From Cryphonectria parasitica EP155 (taxonomy: Eukaryota > Ascomycota > Sordariomycetes > Diaporthales > Cryphonectriaceae), in the NCBI RefSeq assembly GCF_011745365.1, contig NW_024468909.1, positions 4,216,001 to 4,280,000 of the forward strand: DNA of 64,000 nt, read 5' to 3'. The notes under the pieces were generated by a model. That model did not search any database. It was not told the DNA's origin and saw nothing but the letters and a program-made list of their open reading frames with translations. Numbering within the stretch: position 1 is the first letter of the stretch; each line of letters begins with the position of its first letter. Below are positions 57,591 through 64,000 of this stretch, piece after piece. The translations under genes were made by a program, and so were the position numbers.

Positions 57591-60500
57591 ATGTCTCGAC
57601 GGAGAAGGGCAGCTGAGTCTGCGCCCGAGGACGAGCAAGAGGATGGACGCGACCCGGAGGGCCTCAAGTTCAACCAACCTCTGTCGTGGCGCGCCGGCAG
57701 ATCTATACCCACTGTAGAGCTCGTGAAGCGGCTCGACACCTTGTCCAAGGAGTTGACTGAGTTGGATCAGGATTGGGAACACAAGGAGTCGCTTATCAAG
57801 GTCGCGGAGGAGCTCTCTTCGACCAATATTCTCGGTCACAAGGACAAGGGCGTCAAGGCTTTCGCCGCCTGTTGCTTAGTGGACATCCTGAAGATATGCG
57901 CTCCGGACGCGCCATTTACCCCTAAACAATTGAAGGTGAGGTTAGCCCTTGGTTGTATATCCCGCGCATATCTGGACAGCACTTGGACCGTACGCTGACC
58001 ATTGCCGCCGCTCAGGACATCTTTGCGTTGTTCATTACCTACACCCTACCCGCCTTGCAAGACCCCTCCTCGACATGGAACAATCAGCACAAATATGTTC
58101 TCATTTCCCTGGCCGAAGTGCAGAGCGTGCTTCTTCTCGACGAGATCCCTAACAATGACGAGCTGTTCGTCCGCCTGTTCACCAATTTCTTTGATACCGT
58201 CTCGGGTTCCAAGGCTTCGTCAGGCGAGCCAGTCGGCAAGGATGTCGAGCACTACATGACACAGATACTGGAGATGTTGATCGATGAGGCATCCACTATA
58301 CCGTCCAAGGTGATCGACACTATAATGGCACAGTTCTTGCGGGCCGCGGCGCCAGGCGCCGTCAAGGACAAGGCTGAGCAAGCGGCAAGGGACGACAGCC
58401 AGACGACCCTCCTGCTAAAGGAAGAGCCTGCGGCGTACAAGATGGCAAGGTCTGTCTGTCTGGGAAGCCAGGAGAAGATGTCGCGATATGTTGGACAGTA
58501 CTTCAGCGACGTCATCATGGATGCATCAGGCCTGGCTGGAAATAGTGGCAATCGAGCTGGCGCAGAATCGGATGACGAGGAGGGCCTCGCTGGGCCATCT
58601 GAGGAGGACTTGAGGGAGCTCAAAAAGGCACACCTGCTGATCCGAGAACTCTGGAAGGCTGCGCCGGGGCTCCTGCAGAATGTCATCCCTCAGCTTGATG
58701 CCGAGCTCTCTGCAGACAACGTCAACCTGCGGCTGTTGGCAACAGAGGCACTCGGAGACGTGATCTCGGGCATTGGCGCTGCTGGTCCACCACCAGCGCC
58801 CGCCTTAGACCCTGCTGCCTACCCGCTCTATAAGATGTCAGACTTTGACACGGAAAGCGTCTCCTCAAACCCCCTGACGACGCCGCTTTCGCCGCTCTCA
58901 TTTGCACAAACCTATCATCAACCATATCAGAACTTCTTGAGCCGCAAGAACGACAAGTCGCCTATCATTCGTGCGTCGTGGACTACAGCTGTTGGCTACA
59001 TTCTGTCCACAAATGCTGGCGGCATTGGGTTCAGTCGTGAAGAGGAGAAGAATCTTGTGCGCGGGCTTGGCGAGAAATTGAACGATAGCGACGAGAAGGT
59101 TCGGCTAGCTGGCGTCAAGGCGATCGAATCCTTCGGCTTTAGAGACCTCATACTCAAGCTGGCATCGGATGGCGGGCTTGAGAAGGAGAACACGATCCTG
59201 TCTAGCCTCGCAGACCGGTGCCGTGACCGACGACCTCAGGTTCGTGTCGATGCCATGGCACTGCTGGGCAAACTGTGGGCCATCTCGTCAGGCGAGATTC
59301 TTGCCGGCAACAAGGTCGTCGAGGACGCGCTTTCTGCCGCGCCCTCCAAGATCTACAGCTCCTTCTACGCAAACGACCTGGAAGTCAACGTGCTTCTTGA
59401 CAGGGTCGTCTACGAGTGCGTGGTCCCGTTGTCCTTCCCGCCCCCCAAGAAGGGCTCCAAGGGCGCCAACGGAAGCTCTCAGTCCCAGTCCCAGTCGGCA
59501 ACGGGTAGCAACGACCAGGACGCCATCAGGGCTGAGCGAATCCTACTCATGGTTCGGTCGTTGGACCAGAATGCCAAGAAAGCCTTCTTTGCCATCCAGG
59601 CCCGGCAACCTCAATTCGCCAAAATCTTACAAACGTTCCTTAGGGCGTGTGAGGATTATAATGGCGGAGTCATGGACGAGGACGAGGATCGCAAGACTGC
59701 CAATGTCCAGAAGACGGTCAAGTACATATCTCAATTCCTACCTGATGATGCCAAGGTGCATTCCGAGCTTTGGAAGTTTACGAAAGCCAACGACCGCCGG
59801 AATTACCAGCTCATCAAGTTCATCGTGGGCCCCGAGAACGAGTTCAAGACAGTTCGAGGCGCTCTGAAGGAGTTGGTTAAGCGTCTTCACGGAAATCAGC
59901 AATCAGGCCTCGCTGACGTCCTGATTCCGCTACTCTATCGTTCCGGATACTTCATGTTTAACCGCAGCCATCTGCCCACCATACTGGACTACTCCAGGAC
60001 GGATACGGGCGGCTTCGGAGCCACAGCCCATGAGATTCTAAACGAGATATCGCAGCGTACGCCAGATCTCTTCAAATCCCATATCGGCGACCTTTGCAAA
60101 GACCTCGCAGACAAGGCCCCTTCGGCCACCAAGGAGAATGAGCCGACGGTCGTTGAGACCCTCAAAGCTTGCGCATCTTACGCTCGGAAGTATGCTTCGG
60201 AGATCCCCAGCGATAGGAAGTTCACCCAGGTTCTGATCAACTTCGCACTTTACGGCAAGCCGTGGAAAGCTGCCAAATACGCCGTCAACATCCTCCTGGC
60301 AAAGAAGGGCGAGAAGAGCCTTCAGAACGCGACAGACCTCTTCCAAAAGGTGATGAAGGACTGGAAATACGGTGCACCTCATTTTCTTAACAAGCTCGCC
60401 ATCGTGGCACAGCTGGAACTCTTGGCGCCGAAGGTTACCTTGGATCATGACCAGGCTATTCTAGAGATGATCCAGGACATCTTGAAGCAGGTTCGCGCCG

Positions 60501-62261
60501 ACGCCAGCGAGAGTGATCCGGAGTGGGTAAACGATGCGGACATGGACGAGGAATGCGTCGCAAAGTGTCTGGCTCTCAAGATTCTCGTCAATCGGCTGCG
60601 CGCCGACGACCAAGACCGGGCCGCCAGCGAGGATGACACCCAACAGCGAGCGCGGCCGGTATTCAGAATGCTCAAGACCCTGATCGCGAGGGAGGGCGAG
60701 ATGTGCAAGAGCAAAGAAACGCCCAAGCACTACAGGGCCCGGCTACGACTGCTCGCTGCTCAGCTTGTCCTCAAGCTGTGCAAGGACAGGCAGCTCGACG
60801 ACTTCTTACCTCCTGAAGACTTCGACGCCCTGGCCTTTGTCACACAGGATGCGCACCCACAGACCAGGCGAGCCTTTGTCGAGAAACTGCAAAAATACCT
60901 GGTGCAAGGCAAGCTTCGACCCAAATTCTACACCATCGTGTTCCTGACAGCGTACGAGCCGGTGGCGGAGTTCAGGAACGGAACCGAGACCTGGATCCGC
61001 TCCCGCGTGAGTCATTACCAGCGAAACGGCCACTCGGTCATGGAAGCCATCATGCCAAGGTTGATCTCACTTCTTGCGCACCACCCGGATCTGGGCCATT
61101 CAGTGGAGGATCTGGCGGACCACGCGCGATACATCATCTATTATGTCAGCAACGTGGCGAATGAGACCAACCTCGGTCTCATCTTCCGATACGCAGAGCG
61201 GGTGAAGCAAACCAAGGACGCGATCGACCCGGAGAAGAGTGAGCATCTCTACATGGTGAGCGACCTGGCGCAGACAGTGATCAGGAAATGGCAGGAGCGG
61301 AAAGGTTGGGGCTTTGAAGCGTACGGAAAGAAGATTGGGCTGCCGACAGGTTTGTTCCTGGCGCTGCCTAGTCATGATGCCGCGCAAGAGGTAGCAGACA
61401 AGCAGTATATACCCGATGGGGTGGATGCGAAGGTGGATGAGTTTCTCAGAATTCTGGAACGCAAGAAGGTACGTTGTGGCCGCCGCCGCCGCCGCCTCCT
61501 ATCCGGGATATTTACCACAGGGGCGATTTCATGCATTCACTGACATTTCCGCACAGAAACGCAAGTCTATGGATGAACGCAACGACAGCCAACCGCCCGC
61601 CAAGAAGACCAAAACGCCCAGGCCGATCCATCCTAAACCATCAAGGGCTGGGAAACAAACTACGCTAAAGAAGGCGGCATCGAAGGCGAAGACGCCGGCG
61701 AAAGCGAAGAAGCAACGTGCGTCGTCACCGGAAATTCCAGAATCCGAACGCCGGCGAAGCGGTCGTGCCTCGGGAAGAAAGAGCACAACCTATATTGAGC
61801 GGGACTCGGACGACGATGACGAGGAAATGCTCGAAGGCGTGGCGGAGTGGGACTACGGTGATGACGCTGAAGAGGGCGAGGATGGATCTGACGGCGACGA
61901 GCCTCAGCAGGAAGACGAGGAAGCTGAGGAGGAAGCCGAGCCTGTGGACGAGGCAGATGCTATGGATGAGGATGAGGATGTTCAAGGAAACGAGGAGGAG
62001 CCCGAGGAAGCGAGTGAGCTCTCGGACCCACCTGAGGAAGAAGAGGAACCGCCGGCCGAGGCGAATGGTCGAAGGAGTGGAAGGGCTGCCGCAAGGGCAC
62101 AACACAAGGCTGAGGAGCCCAAGAAGCCGACTGCAAAATCCAAGGCTGCTACCGCGGCTGTCGCTGCTCTGCCGACCAGGAGCAGATCAGCGGCGAACAA
62201 GATTGCGGCAACCACAGCCGCTGGCAGGTCGAGGAGGGCCAAGGACGTTTACAAATCGTGA
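57591..62261 (+). CDS. PDS5: Sister-chromatid cohesion protein Pds5 (Spo76/BimD)
   Basis: HEAT-repeat regulator of cohesin that controls both maintenance and Wapl-linked release. Three exons: 57591-57935, 58016-61468, 61557-62261; introns of 80 bp (GTGAGG...CTCAG) and 88 bp (GTACGT...CACAG), all in phase 0. The product is 1500 residues. The N-terminus shows FNQPLSWRAGRSIPTVELVKRL and LDTLSKELTELDQD; a continuous alpha-helical HEAT array follows to about residue 1260 (for example ALFITYTLPALQDP and RVDAMALLGKLW). Exon 3 is a basic, Lys-rich segment (PAKKTKTPRPIHPKPSRAGK) followed by a long acidic Glu/Asp stretch and two RRSGRA repeats resembling AT-hook-like DNA-binding tails. The ATG at 57591 (AGA ATG T) is the first in frame. 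Length and layout match fungal Pds5. Confidence 0.94.
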
Positions 62262-63535
62262 GGATTAAACTTGCGATGTCGTTGAGCTAGGTGCAAGCAA
62301 GGGGATTTGGTACTGGTATATCGTTGGGAGATGCTGATGCTATGGATAAAGTATCGACCAGTGCAATTTTGGTTGGGCCAGTTTGGTTTGGAACCTATTG
62401 GCGGCTTTATTCCTCTTCCTTGCCTGGGATCCCCCCCCCCCCCCGGGACCTTTTCCTGGATGGTACTTTGTTCTCTTTTCTTTATCTTGCTGCTTGTGCG
62501 TGGCCCATGACAGACGCTATGAAAGTTCCATGTTCATATTCTCTTCCTATTCTGTAGGTGGTGCTGATGTACAGTTAGCTCATTTATATACCCTTGCTTT
62601 TTTGTTTCTTGCGCAGTCTGCATTCTTCAGTTGACATTGACAACAAAGATTTTTTTAAGCATGGGGAAGATATTGTGCGAGTGTGTGCTGGCAGGTTACA
62701 GTAACACCAGTGCAAGGTCATACTCATTGCACAGTCACGACAGCTCTCTTGGCTGTCACCCATCAGTAGTAAAGAGATATGGTGCATGCAAAGCGTAGCT
62801 GTTGAAAAGGAATTTTACCTAACCCGCCACCATAGCAAACTGCTCCCAATCCCAGTTAGTCAAGTACTTGTGTACTGTACCATAGCAGTGAGCCCGTATT
62901 GAGACCGGCCAACCTCCAATGCCTACTACCCTCAAGGTAAATTGATTGTAGGTTCAGTTCAGCCTTTGTGTGTTTCCACGGCAGTGACCTTTTTGCATAT
63001 TTGGGGCAGTAATACTACAGGACTAGGTGCATGCACGTCAGCAGCAGCAACAAGCACAATCCATGGTAGGCAAGCCCCCATGCCCAGCGGCCGCCACCTT
63101 TTTTTTTTCTTTCTTTTGTTCTTCTTCCCTCCCCCTCTTCTCATCGTCCAATCATTTGTTTCTCTCGTTGCTGAAGCTGAAGGAGGGGCGGGGGCCGGAC
63201 GGCTATACGGCACCAAAGACAATGATGACCTTTTTCTTCAGTGTAGAGTTATACAAAGTAGCAAGTATCAAACAGTATGTCGAGTCTTGGTTTTGATTCC
63301 GGGAGCCAAGGGGGAGCCCACGCACAAACACCAAGTTGATCGGGTAGATAAGTAACAAGGCTGCCGGTGATCTGAAAACAAGTGGGTTGGCCGCTTTCTT
63401 TCCTCAGCAGAGAGTGGGAGAATATGTGACCTCATTATAATGATCCATTTTGCATCAGTTTCAGCTCATAGGCGCTTTAGTACAGCACATGCTATCCAAG
63501 TACTACTAGTGTGCAATCAAAACATGGCCGCACCA

Positions 63536-63556
63536 TGGATGGATGGATGGATGGAT
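63536..63556. repeat. ATGG tetranucleotide repeat
   Basis: Five or so tandem ATGG units in the terminal spacer, without coding context. Confidence 0.8.
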
Positions 63557-63800
63557 GAGATGGTCTGGAAATGCTGGCCTGCTACTACCCTGTGGGGATG
63601 ATGTACATAGTAGTAGCAAAGCCCTAACGGCCACCCCGTCCTTTTCTTCACCAACCTCCATCGTCTATCAACTAAAGCAACCCTGTATTTGTTTCATCCG
63701 TCTCACTTGCCTCGTGGTGGAAGGATTGCACAGTACTATTGTAAGGACCCAAAATAATAAATAATAATGAGTGGGTGAGAGAGAAACAGAGAAACAGAGA

Positions 63801-63819
63801 AAGAGAGAGAGAGAGAGAG
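63801..63819. repeat. AG dinucleotide microsatellite
   Basis: About nine AG units preceded by two GAAACA-type hexamers, in the terminal spacer. Confidence 0.8.
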
Positions 63820-63876
63820 CGCGAGGAGGGTCACGGCCATTGTCAGATCAGGATTTGGATCCTTTTCGAGACTTGC

Positions 63877-63901
63877 CCAGTTCAGTTCAGTTCAGTTCAG
63901 T
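63877..63901. repeat. CAGTT pentanucleotide repeat
   Basis: About five CAGTT units. A different pentanucleotide run, CTGAT x4, lies near 1083; both are in probable promoter regions. Confidence 0.8.
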
Positions 63902-64000
63902 CCAAGTCGGCGCCTGCCTTCCTTGATTTTGAACCCAACCTCCCCGTCCATCCTTCCTTCCTCTCTCACACTCACTCTCTTTCTTTCACTGTTTCCCAAT

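Larger units (their letters stand above)
62262..64000. other. Downstream spacer to the window end
   Basis: 1.7 kb without a recognised gene. It holds the PDS5 3' region with a C run near 62431-62444, a T run near 63099-63108, an ATGG tetranucleotide run near 63536-63556, an AG run near 63801-63819 and a CAGTT pentanucleotide repeat near 63877-63901. The last 100 bp are pyrimidine-rich and may begin the leader of a plus-strand gene beyond the window. Confidence 0.55.

Noticed and set aside
1..64000. Biosynthetic cluster, CRISPR, phage or antiviral island
   Set aside because: Gene content is conserved eukaryotic housekeeping. No PKS, NRPS, terpene synthase, NLR, cas or phage genes were recognised.

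Overview
The window is nuclear DNA from a filamentous ascomycete (Pezizomycotina, most like a Sordariomycete). The evidence is as follows. Genes are split by short introns of about 58-250 bp with GTAAGT/GTATGT-type donors and CTGAC/CTAAC-type branch sites. Several proteins have a filamentous-fungal architecture (Snf5 with a cysteine/histidine tail, Snx41 beginning MWNDEDNNPYG, a PH-CRIB-kinase Cla4). Spacers are long, pyrimidine-rich and full of microsatellites and homopolymer runs. I recognise no bacterial operon, CRISPR array, IS element, rRNA or tRNA gene, and no intact transposon. Exon joins below were worked out by eye from splice signals, reading frame and family similarity.

Layout. 0-12 kb: a Jsn1/Puf2-type RRM+PUF RNA-binding protein (+), glycyl-tRNA synthetase (-), and the ribosome-assembly factor Rpf1 (+), the last two fired from one divergent promoter. 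12-23 kb: a triose-phosphate-transporter-family sugar transporter (-), a 5.7 kb gene-free stretch, an RmlB-like NDP-glucose 4,6-dehydratase (+), and an orphan fungal-family gene (-) that appears frameshifted. 25-33 kb: the PAK kinase Cla4 (+) and the vacuolar tethering subunit Vps18 (+). 33-46 kb: a very large Rco1-like double-PHD protein (-), an Ebp1/PA2G4-like protein (-), and, divergently, the SWI/SNF subunit Snf5 (+). 46-52 kb: the sorting nexin Snx41/Atg20 (+) and the mRNA capping guanylyltransferase (+). 52-64 kb: an uncharacterised single-pass membrane protein with a GPI-signal-like tail (-), a 3.2 kb spacer with possible gene relics, and the cohesin regulator Pds5 (+).

The neighbourhood is mostly conserved housekeeping genes: translation and ribosome assembly (GRS1, RPF1, EBP1), mRNA capping and decay (CEG1, JSN1), chromatin (SNF5, RCO1, PDS5), endosome/vacuole traffic and autophagy (VPS18, SNX41), and polarity signalling (CLA4). 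I see no biosynthetic cluster or defence island. The least explained items are the orphan gene at 21.8-22.9 kb, the membrane/GPI-like protein at 52.8-54.4 kb, an 8-codon uORF whose stop overlaps the JSN1 start as TAATG, and an SV40-type nuclear localisation motif on the sugar-nucleotide dehydratase.
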